Below, piece after piece: positions 23,404-34,047 of a stretch of DNA of 64,000 bases. Origin of the DNA: Entoloma clypeatum (taxonomy: Eukaryota; Basidiomycota; Agaricomycetes; Agaricales; Entolomataceae); NCBI GenBank assembly GCA_963565915.1, contig OY751496.1:930001-994000 (forward strand), given 5' to 3'. Every line of letters starts with the position of its first letter. The stretch's first letter is position 1. The notes below the pieces were generated by a model that saw only the letters and a program-made list of their open reading frames with translations, was not told the origin of the DNA and ran no database searches. Both the position numbers and the translations under genes were made by a program.

Positions 23404-23958
23404 TCAATGGGACGCGCATATGTGCCCAACAAATTTTCGTATTTCTTTTATTTTTGATTCACTCAAATACACGTGGACATGATTTTCGGAAACGTCTGTA
23501 AGGTACTTTTCGCGCTCAGCAATCTTGAACCTCCACCACTCCCCAGTGGCGGCGATCAACACCATTTTCTTCAAGATCTTATGGGTTTTGTCTTGAAAGG
23601 CGATGCCAGCTGCGTAGTCACATTCGTCCTCGGCCCATGTAAAGTTCGCATGGAGTGCTTTTTGGAAGTCCCGGCGGTGCAGGAGGAATCGTGGCGCAGG
23701 GCGCTTAATCTGCACGACTGTAACTGGCTGCGCGGACGAAATCTGGCGGGTGATCCACAGGTTGTAGTTAAGGGGAAAGTCGACGTCAGGGTTGAGATCT
23801 CGGCGGCGGCGAAACACAGCAGCGAAGGCGACGAAATCCGGGATCCTCTCCTCGACACTTCCTCCGGTCTCGGTGTTCTGCGAGAGGTTGGGATCTGAAG
23901 GAGCATTCTCGGAATACTCGACGGTGAACTGGGGTACAGGGAAGACGTTGGGCGCCAA
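23404..23958 (-). CDS. Hypothetical protein, weakly nuclease-fold-like; true start unresolved
   Basis: A 184-codon frame on the minus strand. The annotated left limit is the stop; the upstream limit begins with a non-ATG codon, so the first exon must lie further up (a candidate frame starts at ATG 24180, but no in-phase splice was found). The core reads RIPDFVAFAAVFRRRRDLNP and later TVVQIKRPAPRFLL. A PDF segment followed by VxIKR resembles the D...(D/E)xK layout of PD-(D/E)XK-like domains that are expanded in Agaricomycetes, but the middle acid is Gln here, so this is only a hint. The C-terminal coding part overlaps the right arm of the 37-bp inverted repeat. Confidence 0.45.
   Translation of the reverse strand: MAPNVFPVPQFTVEYSENAPSDPNLSQNTETGGSVEERIPDFVAFAAVFRRRRDLNPDVDFPLNYNLWITRQISSAQPVTVVQIKRPAPRFLLHRRDFQKALHANFTWAEDECDYAAGIAFQDKTHKILKKMVLIAATGEWWRFKIAEREKYLTDVSENHVHVYLSESKIKEIRKFVGHICASH
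23465..23501 (-). repeat. 37-bp perfect inverted repeat, right arm
   Basis: Exact reverse complement of 22566-22602, about 860 bases away. It falls inside the coding end of the minus-strand frame at 23404-23958. Confidence 0.85.
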
Positions 23959-24477
23959 ATCGAAGAGTCAGTCAGACAGCACTTGGGTCCAGAAACCGTA
24001 TGAGTGACATTCAAGGCGACGGTGATTCCAGACTCGACTATGCGTAAACAGCGTCATAGCTATCAATGTGCTAATGCCGTTGGGATTGGCGTCCACCCCA
24101 GGTAAAACTAAATCTGCATCTGCTCGGGGAAGCATGGTGGTTGTCCTTGGTCGTGACTCCTCGCCGCCCGCCGGGTTCAATCTTCAAGTTCCTCTCACAT
24201 TTCCACACATAACCATCCTCTCTCTCACATACTTGCCTCCCTTTCCTTGCCTTGCTTTTCTCTACTTTACTCACCAATGGCCCCTTGATAACAGTGAATC
24301 TAGCTGCTCCTGGTGCGCAGCATCGGCACGGACCTGACCTACATAATCGGCTTCCATAGGAGTGTCTGAATCAGGCCTAACTGGAACACCTCTTACATAC
24401 TCAAAAGCGTTCAGAAAATATCCAGTTTTTCACGCCCTCTCGTTCCATTCACCAAGCCTCAACAACAAGGGCTGTTC

Positions 24478-25180
24478 AAGTATACCAGTGGGCGCTGGCT
24501 ATACAATGAAGAAGAACGTGGGTGGATCCAGCCTGGAAGTTCTTTGATATTATCCTGAAGGAGCGAGGTATCAGAAACCGCATCACAATATGTCGAGTTT
24601 AATGTTGATGAGATCCAACAAATAGCCTGCACGGCAGTTGGAGCTCGACGTTGTGTCGCGTTCAAGAAATTCGGCGAAGGTATGTGCATTGCTCCTCTCT
24701 GCCGTCCCATCGATGTGTTCTTCATTCTGTAGGGTCTTACAATAAGGTGTTTGCATTGAACTTTGATAACGGGGTTGAGGCCATCGCTCGCCTTCCGATG
24801 GTTCTAGCAGGCGCCACTGAGTCGTGCCATATCAGGTTCTCAGGTGTTGGAGCGACAGTCCAGTACCGCTGTGTCAGGCGCTGGTGAATCTCCAGATCAC
24901 TTGGGAGGCGTTTGCTCATGAGGGCAGCCAGTGTCCCATACACTTCACGGACGAAGAGATTCAGAAGCACGAGCAGGAATTTAAGCGGTATGAGACGTAC
25001 CGGGCATCTACCGACGCTTTAGATGCAGATCTCGGGTGTGGAGGCGACGGGTGGGTACTAGAACAAGAATATTTGAAGACAATGGTGAAACAGGAAGAGC
25101 GAGAGGCTATTTGGGATGAAGAGGCGAATGGGGGTCCATTCCCTTACGAAGACGGAGCGTTCTCCTTCTTCCTGTCATAA
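24478..25180 (+). pseudogene. APH/AIM9-like phosphotransferase pseudogene with internal deletion
   Basis: The ends of a basidiomycete aminoglycoside-phosphotransferase-like protein are present but the middle is missing. The N-terminal part reads SGRWLYNEEE, then FNVDEIQQIACTAVGARR, then KFGEG, an intron, and SYNKVFALNFDNGVEAIARL. At about 24810-24880 the sequence jumps to the C-terminal part (ALVNLQITWEAF, then CPIHFTDEEIQKHEQEF) and finishes ANGGPFPYEDGAFSFFLS with a stop at 25180. In intact relatives roughly 300 or more residues, including the catalytic HxD-containing loop, lie between these parts. The frame also shifts at the junction. No activity is possible. A further coding-like piece (EFLGLPSNTLEEDR) at 25330-25540 may be scattered debris. 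Confidence 0.6.
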
Positions 25181-26381
25181 TATGGCCGCGTTTACAGTGC
25201 TTCAAGTCTTCACTCGCCTACCATGATTAGCTGCAGTCTGTGCTGATTTTTGACCAAGTCCTTACAGTCCTAGTATGTCGGTGAGGGATGTTGTTACTCA
25301 TGAGAAAGCCATAGAACGATAATTGAACTTGTGTTTAGATCAGGAGTTCCTCGGACTTCCGTCAAACACACTGGAAGAGGATCGATCATCTGCATATCAG
25401 AAAGCCCAACGGATATACATAGCGCAACCCTGGACTTTATTTCCGTGCCATACTAAACCAGCCAACATAGTCCAATACTTTGACGAAATTCCAACCTGGA
25501 TGGTGAAACAAAAAGTACGTCTACACTACAACTCACGTCCGAGTCACTGATGGCATCATGATGAACTTAAACTTGCTCCAGGTATCGCGGCGACCGTTGC
25601 GCATCTCCACGATACTGGCCGAATCATGCTGCTATCCAACACCGAGATTCACCTGGCTCTGCGGAAAATGTCAGAACCCTCTCTCCCATTTATTGTTCCG
25701 TCACCTTCGCCGGCGTATTCAAAGTTAGCACCATACGTCAGTTCATTCTCATTCATACTCGAGTAACCTCGTTTGACGGTCTGTTCATAAAATTGCCGGC
25801 AGAGTCGAAGCTCACAACAACTCGTCTCGCAGAGGCGTGAATTCGCTGAAATTCTGGATCTTGCCTCGAAGCAGATGTTTTTGGCATTCTTGACGAGCAG
25901 CGGCATGATGCATCTGCTTTGTATCAGGTTAGATCTGTGGTCGTAAGTAACTTCTGATACACGTCGGTCTCCATCCATCGGTGAATTGTTCCCAGTGAAC
26001 CTAACCGCGTCATGGAAGGTTCGTGAGTCGCTCCATTACACATTGTTTGTTCTACAAAAACAAACTTTGGGCTACTTCAAGTTATTGATTCTAAGGGCTC
26101 GTGTAGGTGCACGATGCAGCAGCATGGCATGCATGTGGGGACTACACGTGTTTCCAGTGGACTTCTGCAGCATCGTCCTCTGGTTGTGTCCTGTCCACAT
26201 AGACCCAATGGTTGAGATAGGTATAATATTTCTCCTTTCTCACAACCGAACATCATTGAGTTACTCATAGCACCCTCCACAACCCCTGAAACTAGTGTAG
26301 CCGAACATACGGTTTCCAAGACGTGTAAGTGATTCCAGCGTCATTTTTTTTTCCAGAGATCTGATTTTCTACACGATTCAG
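25181..26381. other. Region between kinase relic and BTB gene
   Basis: About 1.2 kb. It holds a coding-like scrap at 25323-25520 and otherwise weak frames. The missing first exon of the BTB gene should lie in its last part, but no ATG exon could be joined to the intron that ends at 26381. Confidence 0.4.
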
Positions 26382-28286
26382 TTTGTGCCGATGATGCAGA
26401 CATCACCTTTCAGGCTTCCGACGGCGTAAGATTCCGCCTGCATTCCGAAAATCTGAAAACATGCACTTCAGGCTTCTCTCCCCCGGATTGCGCTTCATTT
26501 GAAGAAGTTGTTCACTTGACGGAACCATCTTCGGTGTTGGAGATCCTGTTTCAATTCGTATATCCTCAGGTTCAACCCGATCTGGAGTTTGTAGAATTCA
26601 CTGCCCTGGAATCACTGGCGGAAGCGGCTGAAAAATATCAAGTCTACCTCGCGATGAATGCCTGCAGGATTCATATGCTGTAAGGCCCCTTCATCGAGTT
26701 ACTACTTGGTCGTCAGAATCGACGTTTTTTAAATTTCAACAGTGCCTCAGGATCGAAACATCCAGTTCCAGTCTTTGCCTATGCGACAAAACATGGCTAC
26801 CTAGCGATCATGTCAGAAATTGCACCGCATGTCCTGTGCCACCCATTACAGGAAGTCCTGTCATCCATCCCGACAAGATATATTCTTCCATGGGTATGTA
26901 TCGCTATGGGTATGATAATTGCCCAACTGATTCGTTGGATTCTTGGAAAGGCACAGTACTACGACAACTGGATGCAAATTGCACGGCACGCCCTTACTCG
27001 GCACTTACCTTCCGCCGAGACATTGGGGCCTCGCGAGAGTGTAGCTATATCCAGGGTGTTTGGAAAACTGGGCCAAGGCCGTGATTCTCAGATGGAAATC
27101 AAGGTTATCCCTCCATGGAGTCCATTCCCTACGTTCATATCACTGAAAGAAGTAAGTCACATAACCAAAGGTTGGCGACTGTTATTTTGAAGTCATGCTT
27201 TGCTAGGGAAGCGTTGAACGTCTAGATGGAACTCTCGTTGTCCCAGGTTCTATTGATGATAATGGTGAGCTGTAGTTATCCGATGTTCAGCACTGTTCGA
27301 GGGCTCAATTGTAACATTTCCCCACCAAGCTGATTCCGTGTTTTACAAGTCTTCTGATGGTTTTCCGTTTCCCGTGTCTCGAGCTGGTATCGTCTTTAGC
27401 TCGAGCGGGCTCCCACTTCCTAACGAGTCCAGAAGGGAGGAAGCCATCGAGCTACCCGAGATTTCATCTACCTTGAGACTTCTTTTCCTCTTTGTATCCC
27501 TGAGACACATTCCAGACATCAAGTCAATCGAGTTTGAAGAACTAAGACTGCTCTCTGCTGCTGCTGAAAAGTATCAAGTTTACTCGGCAATGAGTGCTTG
27601 CAAGTTCTATATGAAGTAGGTCCTATGGCAACATTCCCCGCGGTGACGCAATATACCAACAACGCCACAGGCAAACTCTTCCCTTACATGGGTCTACCAT
27701 TTTCAGTTACGCTGCTAAGCACGGATATCACAATATCCTGAGTGCGGCGGCTCCGCTTGTCATCGCTCAACCATTGAAGACGATTGTGGCTGACCTTCCT
27801 CCCACTCTTGTGGTACCTTGGGTAAGGCTGTCCATGACAATCGTAGTTCGATGCTGACACTTTTGGGGCCAAAGTTAGAGTATTATGAAAAATGGGACGA
27901 TATCGCGCGTACAGCTCTTTCCTTCCATTCGCAATTCAAGCTGTCTACAACTCTCAGCCGAGAATATCGGGAAATCAAGATGTGCAGTGGAGCTGGATGC
28001 AAACGGCCAGTATACCAGGAGACGTTGGAGATACTAGAAAAGTTGGGGACGGGTGCAAGTTGTCTCAAAAACCTGGATGATATTTTCCTCATCTCCTCTG
28101 CGTGCTGCGGGGCTCGCAAGGCAGATTTGTGTCGGTGGCGCTCCTCAATAGAAGACGCGATTCGGAAGATACCCCCGCTGATCACTTTGTTGAACGTGAG
28201 TGGGCTTCTGTTTGTGAGGGCGATTGAATCTCACACTTTCGACGCACCAGTTCGGTCTCCCCATACACCACGAAGCCAGGAAGTGA
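26382..28286 (+). CDS. Protein with two BTB/POZ-like modules in tandem (N-terminal exon not found)
   Basis: The first module reads DADITFQASDGVRFRLHS, EEVVHLTEPSSVLEILFQF and LAEAAEKYQVYLAMNACR, the usual pattern of Agaricomycete BTB proteins, followed by a helical ATKHGYLAIM region. In-phase introns (27152-27206 and 27265-27329) lead straight into a second module: ADSVFYKSSDGFPFPVSR, EAIELPEISSTLRLLFLF and AAAEKYQVYSAMSACKFY. Both modules share the intron position after the ACxxxM segment and after the ILPW/VVPW motif, so the gene arose by internal or tandem duplication. The second ends with a Cys-rich stretch (CSGAGCKRPVYQ; SSACCGARKADLC) and a stop at 28284-28286. BTB domains pair proteins, often as adaptors for Cul3 ligases. 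Exons: 26382-26679, 26743-26893, about 26952-27151, 27207-27264, 27330-27615, about 27671-27821 and later ones. The start codon is unresolved. Confidence 0.65.
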
Positions 28287-28834
28287 CAAAAGAAAGAATC
28301 TCTAGCAGTCGACTGACATGAGCCCTAGATAGTTCAACTATCGTGTCGACGTTCGGTTTTCGAGATCTCCAAAGCATGTCAGAGTGTGAAACGCGGAAGG
28401 TATAACCATGATGTTCTGCCCATCATCGGCTACATCGTCCTCTCCGATTTGAAAGAGCCCGTTAAGTGAGCTGGCGCCCGCGCGAACGTCTGGGTCCCAG
28501 TGGCGCGGACGTGGCATTGTAAGTATATCGTTACGTGAATCAGTCATGAATCGTGATCCTTGAAAGAGTGTTTGGAAGTCGACTCATGCCCAGCTCCTCG
28601 ATTGGAAGAATCCCTTGCCATTCACTCTCGCGAGCTTTGCGCATGCCCTGCCGTCGTGTGGCTCCGAGCCAGACTTGGGGTGGTTTCCCTCGCCTATGCT
28701 GTGCGGCCTCGACGTAAAACAAGTTGTTACAAGATTCGGAGACCCCTGTAATCCATATTGTGGCCCCGAGGACGCGTGCTACTTGGACGTTGACGTGGCC
28801 GTTAGACTCAGGTCGACTTGAGTGGTTTCATCAC
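28287..28834. other. Intergenic, nothing supported
   Basis: Overlapping short frames on both strands without features. Confidence 0.35.
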
Positions 28835-29188
28835 CTATGTAGAAAAACCTTGGTGAAGTTCGGTGCAATCCGGGATGACAGAGAAACTTACTAGTTCCAA
28901 GACCGCTTCAGTGGTGCTACATGCATATGTGCCACATCTCAGAGTTTCTCGGGGATCCTGTTGGAGTTGGGTCGTGGCGTAGACGGTTTGTGTCTGTTTC
29001 CAAGGGAGATTGAGCAAGCAAGACCTGACTTGAAACCTCTTATGCAGGTGAGCCTTAGGGTGAGTGTATCTTTCCAGCTCGTTGCGGTTCAACGTTGCTG
29101 ATGACGCGATTATGTAGAGGCCATCACACACCTCTGCCATTGTCCAACAACTTGCCATATAAAACAAAAAAAAAACAGAAACTACCAT
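28835..29188 (-). CDS. Doubtful small protein, about 108-117 aa
   Basis: The frame is open from 29188; the better start is the ATG giving MASCWTMAEVCDGLYIIAS. It contains HLHKRFQVRSCLLNLPW and CGTYACSTTEAVLEL, where a GTAAGT donor follows directly, so the last part may be spliced differently. Composition is protein-like, but no family is recognised. Confidence 0.35.
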   Translation of the reverse strand: MVVSVFFLFYMASCWTMAEVCDGLYIIASSATLNRNELERYTHPKAHLHKRFQVRSCLLNLPWKQTQTVYATTQLQQDPRETLRCGTYACSTTEAVLELVSFSVIPDCTELHQGFST

Positions 29189-29565
29189 AAAAGTCCATTC
29201 TCCAAAAAAGCAGTGTCAACCAATCCATCTCGTGGCCCGGATTTTTCCTTATTCTCTAAGCGGGTGGCTCCATCAGAAACGCATGGGCCCGCCTCCTGCC
29301 AAATCGGGTCGATTTCGCCACTCGACGCTTTTCGTTTCGCCTTTTACGGTAAAAAATCGAAAAAGTGGGTGAACACCAATCCGTCGGCTGGGGGGATGGT
29401 TGCAGGCCAGGATTGCTTAAAGGCGGGATTGGTGGGGGGAAACATGTCCCTATCTCCTCACCCCACCCCGCATTGTCTGTCGGTCCAGAGCTGCTCCTTC
29501 TTGCCCTTGGCCTGATTGTCTTGCTGAACTCACATTCGAGTCAACTTTTATCTATTGGACCCACG

Positions 29566-30898
29566 ATGCCTCGTCGGACACCTGTGAGTTCGGTTTGCTT
29601 TGAGGTGTGGCATCCGAGTCTGACTCTGGGGGGGGGGATATAGCATGATATTAACACTGAGCCTTGCGTCGTCTGCGGCAAGGTTATCCGGTACAAGGCC
29701 GATATCCCTCGTCATATGAGGTTACATTCGGTGAACAAGGCTGCACTGTACGTCGCGATCTCCGTCTTGCTGTGCGATCTAATCCTAACCAACGGCGGAT
29801 CCCTGTAGGATGCACAAGTGCGCTTATGAAGGCTGCGACTATCAGAACCTGCAGAAATCCAATGTCAAGACTCACTCTCTCACACAGTACGTCTCCGCTT
29901 TCTCTGCTAGCATCCCTCGTCCTCACCGGTTGCCTGTTTTTATCAGCACCGGCGAACAGCCCTACGCCTGCCCGGACTGCACTGGATTCAGAACCGCCGA
30001 TCCTGGGTCGTTGACGAGGCATAGGAAGAAGGTGCACGGCTATGTTCCCAAGCAGAGAAACAAGGCCACGGTGACCGCTGCCACTACCAAAAAGTCGCGT
30101 CGGCACGCGCCCTATCCTGCTCGTGACTCTTCCGTCGAGTCCTCATCCTCATCTGGCTCGTCGTCTTATTACACCTGCGAATCAAGCGATCAAATCTTTG
30201 ACTTGTCGCCGGCGTCATCTCCCTCCCCGCCGTTGTCTTACTCTCCCTCGTCCTCACCTTCAACGAAGCAGGTCGCCGACGCGTTCCAACCCGAATCCCT
30301 GTTCACATATACCTGGGACAAAGACACCGCGTCTCTGTACAGCACACAGCTTTGCGTCACCCCCGAGGATCACTACGCCGCCCTCGCGTCCACGAGCGTG
30401 CCGTACCACCTCTTCCCCGCCACGGAGTCCATGGGCCAGTTCGAGCACGATGTTCACGTTCAAGCTGCTGGGTTCGCAGTGTCTTCGAGCCCAGGTGAGG
30501 TCCTCTCGGACCTGACGTTCGACGAGTTCGACGCGCTGTTCGCGGAGTCCCCGCTGTCACCCGAGGCGGGCTGCGCCGGCGTCGCTGTGGATCCGGTGTA
30601 CCTCAACATGGCGGATCCCGGTCAGATGTGCGCTTCCGACCAGTTTGGAGTGCAAGTGCCTCCTCAGCCCGCGTCGTTTGATCTGTGTGAGGCGGAATTC
30701 ACCGCTCTCTTTGGAGCCTCCCCGGAGTCGTCTGCTTGCGGGCCCTCTGGGTTTCTGACATCTTCTGCGCGCTCCTACCCGCCACAACCGTCCGATTTCC
30801 CCGTCGTCGCTCCCCCTCAGACATTGGATTTCTTTGCACCACCGGATATATTTGATTTCACATTTTCTGACCCCTTGCAACTTGCTTGTCTATTCTGA
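29566..30898 (+). CDS. C2H2 zinc-finger protein, probable transcription factor
   Basis: Four exons close exactly: 29566-29583, 29644-29747, 29809-29886 and 29947-30898 (1152 nt, 383 aa). The first exon is only 18 nt (MPRRTP). Three C2H2 fingers follow, split by the introns: CVVC...HMRLH, CAYEGC...HSLTH and CPDC...HRKKVH, with a TGEQPYAC linker between fingers 2 and 3, close to the classic TGEKP linker. A basic stretch (KSRRHAPYPARD) may be a nuclear signal. The remaining about 270 residues are Ser/Pro-rich with acidic-aromatic clusters (DLTFDEFDALFAESPLSP; EAEFTALFGASP; LDFFAPPDIFDFTF) that look like transactivation motifs. A DNA-binding activator is the natural reading; its targets are unknown. 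Confidence 0.88.
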
Positions 30899-31062
30899 TT
30901 GATACCCGAATCTATCATCGCTTTGTTCGACACTGCTGTATTACTAGCTTGCATCTATCTTTATTAGTATTATTTGTTTGATATGGGACTTTTATTGCAA
31001 TTTGTATTGATAGCTGAATACCATCGCTTCATCTGATAAGAAGAGTGACTCTTGCGGCCACC

Positions 31063-32063
31063 ATGGCTAGAGGTGTGATAAGTGTCTCTCTAGACGACGC
31101 ACAGCGGATCATTGACAGGTACCACCCCTCCAACACCGTCTCCCGCCTCGTGCAGCTGTAAGTAACCCCCTCTCCACACCCCACACAAACACCGCATCAA
31201 AACTCCCTAGCCCACACACCCCAGACACCAAATCCTACATCCTCGACCTCATCTCCACCGGTACATCCTCTCCACAGTGCTGCATCCTCACCCTCTCCGC
31301 CCCCTCCCCGCCGACCAGCACACCCCCAAATGGATCCTACCACCCCAACACCCTCCCCACCTCCTCCCACCTCTTCTCCCTCGTCGCCGCCAGCACCACC
31401 TCGCCGCCTCCGACCCCGCCTCCGACACTCGACACCTCCCTTGCCATCGTCCCGCACCACTTCCTCCTCTCCCCAGTGCACCCCTTCCCCGCCGCGCGCG
31501 TCGTGCCCCTCCACCGCGCACGCGCACGCCTCTCGGAGCGGGACAAAGTCGTGATCGACGTACGACTGGGCCAGTTCTTCGGGCAGGTGCACAGCCGCGT
31601 GCAGAACGAGTGGTTTGGGCTGCCAGTGTCTGTCTCTCCGTCCCCCTCCAACCCGACCCTAACCACCCCAACCTTCACCCCGACCCCGGCACCAGACGAC
31701 ACTTCCTACAGCTGGCAAGAAACCTTCACGGCCCTCCTCGAAGATCTCCTCTCCCGCGTGCACGCCAACCCCGCGGGGTACCGCCTCCCCGCCCTCCCCT
31801 TCCACGACATCCGGCGGCACCTCTCCCGCGCGATCGGGTCGTTTCTCTTCGACGACGTCGACGTCCCCGCGCTCGTCTGGTTCACCGGGTCCGAAGAGGA
31901 CGTCTACGTCGTTGGCCCGTTTACTTCAACCCCTCCTCCTCCTCCTACGTCTCTTTCCGCTCCTCCAAGCCCCACCCACGTCCCCGAACCCAAACCAGCT
32001 CCAACTCCACCCTCTACCACCAACACCAACTCCACCACCACCACCACCACCATCACCACCACC

Positions 32064-32095
<32 letters not shown>

Positions 32096-32495
32096 CTGCA
32101 CCAACATCAATGAACCCCTCGTCGAACCCGACACCGCGAACATCGCATTCATCCTCCCCAGCTTCACCCACGCGCTCTGGGGCGACCCCCTCCTCGAGTC
32201 CATCCTCCTCCCGTCCCCGAGCGCCGCGTTCATGGAGGGCTACACAGACGCCGGCGGCGCGCCCCTGATCGTGTTCCCGCGGCAGCGCACGAAGCGGATC
32301 TGGTACACGGTGTTTTTGGCGCTGGTCGTACTGACCGGGTATGGGCCTGTGGGAACAGGGGAGGGAGAAGAGGGGGAAGGAGAAGAGGAAGAGGAAGAGG
32401 AAGGAGAAGAGGAGTGGGTGAAGGAGAAGCGCCGGTGGGCGAGGGAGACGCTGATGAGCTGTGTCGAGAAGCTCAAGGATGCGCCGTGTTATTGA
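31063..32495 (+). CDS. APH-like (kinase-fold) protein lacking an evident catalytic loop, with Thr/Asn runs
   Basis: Two exons (31063-31157 and 31211-32495; 1380 nt, 459 aa) joined through a GTAAGT...CTAG intron. N-terminus MARGVISVSLDDAQRIIDRY, then ILDLISTGTSSPQCCILTL, then VRLGQFFGQVHSRVQNEWFG and WQETFTALLEDLLSRV, which follow the order of the basidiomycete aminoglycoside-phosphotransferase-like family. Where a catalytic HxDxxxxN loop is expected it reads PALVWFTGSEEDVYV, so no catalytic aspartate loop is visible; a pseudokinase is likely. An inserted low-complexity segment has a Thr run and then an Asn run of about 11. The tail has an acidic run (EGEEEEEEEG). Family assignment rests on my recall of the pattern, not on a search. 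Confidence 0.65.
32026..32097 (+). repeat. Trinucleotide microsatellite (ACC)n-(AAC)n inside coding sequence
   Basis: An ACC-type run passes into an AAC-type run of about eleven units. In the gene's frame these encode a Thr stretch followed by an Asn stretch; the length is probably variable. Confidence 0.9.
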
Positions 32496-32659
32496 AATTG
32501 ACTCAAAGATGATTTCAACACTAATGAAATGTAGAATGAAAGGCAAATGTAAAGGTTTCACAGTAATACTAAGAACGGAGGTGTGCATAGAGGTCGGGAT
32601 CGCCTAAAGAAAAAAGATTCCAGTGATGCTTTGACGTCTTGTATACCATGTCAATCCAT

Positions 32660-33923
32660 TCATGTTGTGGTGGGACGAAACATCTCCTTATTCCTCTTAT
32701 ACTCCTCCAAGTATTGTCGCTGCAGAAGGTAGAACGGCTACATGAGACCACCAAAGTGAGTAAGATGCCTTGTGTCCAAAAGGGAACACCGGGACGTAAC
32801 CTCTTTCCGCTCACGCGGAATGCGCCTCCACTCCTCCGCCGCTTCTCTCACCGGCCCACCCTTGACCCCGCTGACATCGTGCGTCTGGCAATATTGCTGT
32901 GCGAATCTATGCCGATTTTTTTATTAAAAATAAAATTAAAAAAAAGAAAGAGCAAAACAACATACATGATAAACGCATTGGGAGGACGCTTCGGCCTGCG
33001 CTTCCTCTCGTTCACGTACGGATCGCGGATGCGCCGCTTGCTCTGCAGCTTGCGGAGGCGGTTGATCTCCTTGAGTGCGCCGGGCGCGAGGGAGCCGAAC
33101 CACTCCTTGCGCGCGGCGAGCGCGGAGTCTTGCAGGAGGGCGAGTTCTTGGCGGAGGTGCTGTGTGTGTGTGTGTGTGTGTGTGTGTGAAGAGGAGGTTT
33201 GGGGTAAGTTAGCTCGGTGGGAACGTGGAGGAGAGGAGAGAGAAAGAAAAAAAAACAGAGAGGGGAGGAGGGGGAAGGGGGGGAGATACCGATGGCGCAC
33301 CTCTTTCTGAGCGTCGTTGACCTTCTTCCACGCCTCCGCGGCCTCTCGCGCGCGCACGGGCGCGCCACCGCCCTTGATCGCTGGGGAGGGCTTGAAGTGC
33401 GTTTGGGACCAGAAGACGAAGAGGTTCGGGAGGCGCGGCGGGTACAGGTGCTGCGGGACTGGTTTGCAGTGTGTTGTGGTTTTTGGGTTTGGGTTTGGAG
33501 TCAGGTCAGCGCTTTAGCGAGGGGGCGGGGGGAGAGAAGAAAACGTACGGGGTATGTCTGGTTCATCTGAGGTTGATATGGCAAGAGGTAGATATGAGTT
33601 TTTTTGTGATAAGTATACTGTACTAGAAAAAGCTCGCACCGTCAAGCTTGGTTTTATTTTTACTCTTCGTTCCACCGTCCTTGTCTTTGGCTTTATCTTT
33701 CGCTGCAACAGAACATGTTCCTAAACATCGAGGTTCAAGCCAGGCACTTACGTCTCTTAGGGAGACCAGCCTTGGGGGCAGGCCTCGAGCTGGTCGTCTG
33801 GAACGAGCGCGTATGATGATGGGATAGGGATTCCTCTTTGATCTTGACTGGGAGAGGGCATGTACACGAGGAGAATGTGGGGAGGCGTGACGCGAGGCGT
33901 AGGCGGAGGACGAGGGGGAGCAT
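32660..33923 (-). CDS. Mitochondrial-type HMG-box protein A (Abf2/TFAM-like)
   Basis: Multi-exon minus-strand gene from ATG 33923 to the stop at 32660. The N-terminus (MLPLVLRLRLASRLPTFSS) is rich in Leu/Arg without acids and ends near HHHTRSFQTTSS, a good mitochondrial presequence. A Lys-rich linker and a tiny exon of about 18 nt (DEPDIP) follow. HMG box 1 covers PNLFVFWSQTHFKP to WKKVNDAQKE and RQELALLQDSALAARKEWF. Box 2 starts RPPNAFIIFAQQYCQTHD, continues VREAAEEWRRIP and finishes FYLLQRQYLEEYKRNKEM. Two HMG boxes behind a presequence is the layout of mtDNA-packaging factors (yeast Abf2, animal TFAM), which bend and compact mtDNA. A paralogue lies directly upstream on the same strand (34048-35102). 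Confidence 0.8.
33160..33188 (+). repeat. (TG)n / (CA)n microsatellite at a splice acceptor
   Basis: Fourteen TG units on the plus strand. On the coding (minus) strand this is a CA run that ends in the CAG acceptor of the HMG-A intron, so the repeat takes the place of the usual pyrimidine tract next to the exon. Confidence 0.9.
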
Positions 33924-34047
33924 GATTGGGGATCCGAGGTTGATGGTCGATGACGTCAGTCGCGTTTCACAACAATAAAGGTTTCATTTGAATTGTAAGG
34001 TAGGCAATTGCAACAAGTATGAGTTATATCAGTCACGCATTAGCGCT

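Noticed and set aside
31277..32588. Long frames on both strands around the APH-like gene
   Set aside because: Pro/Arg/His or Gly/Val-rich shadows of the codon-biased and repeat-containing exon; one even reads the AAC run as poly-Gln or poly-Val.
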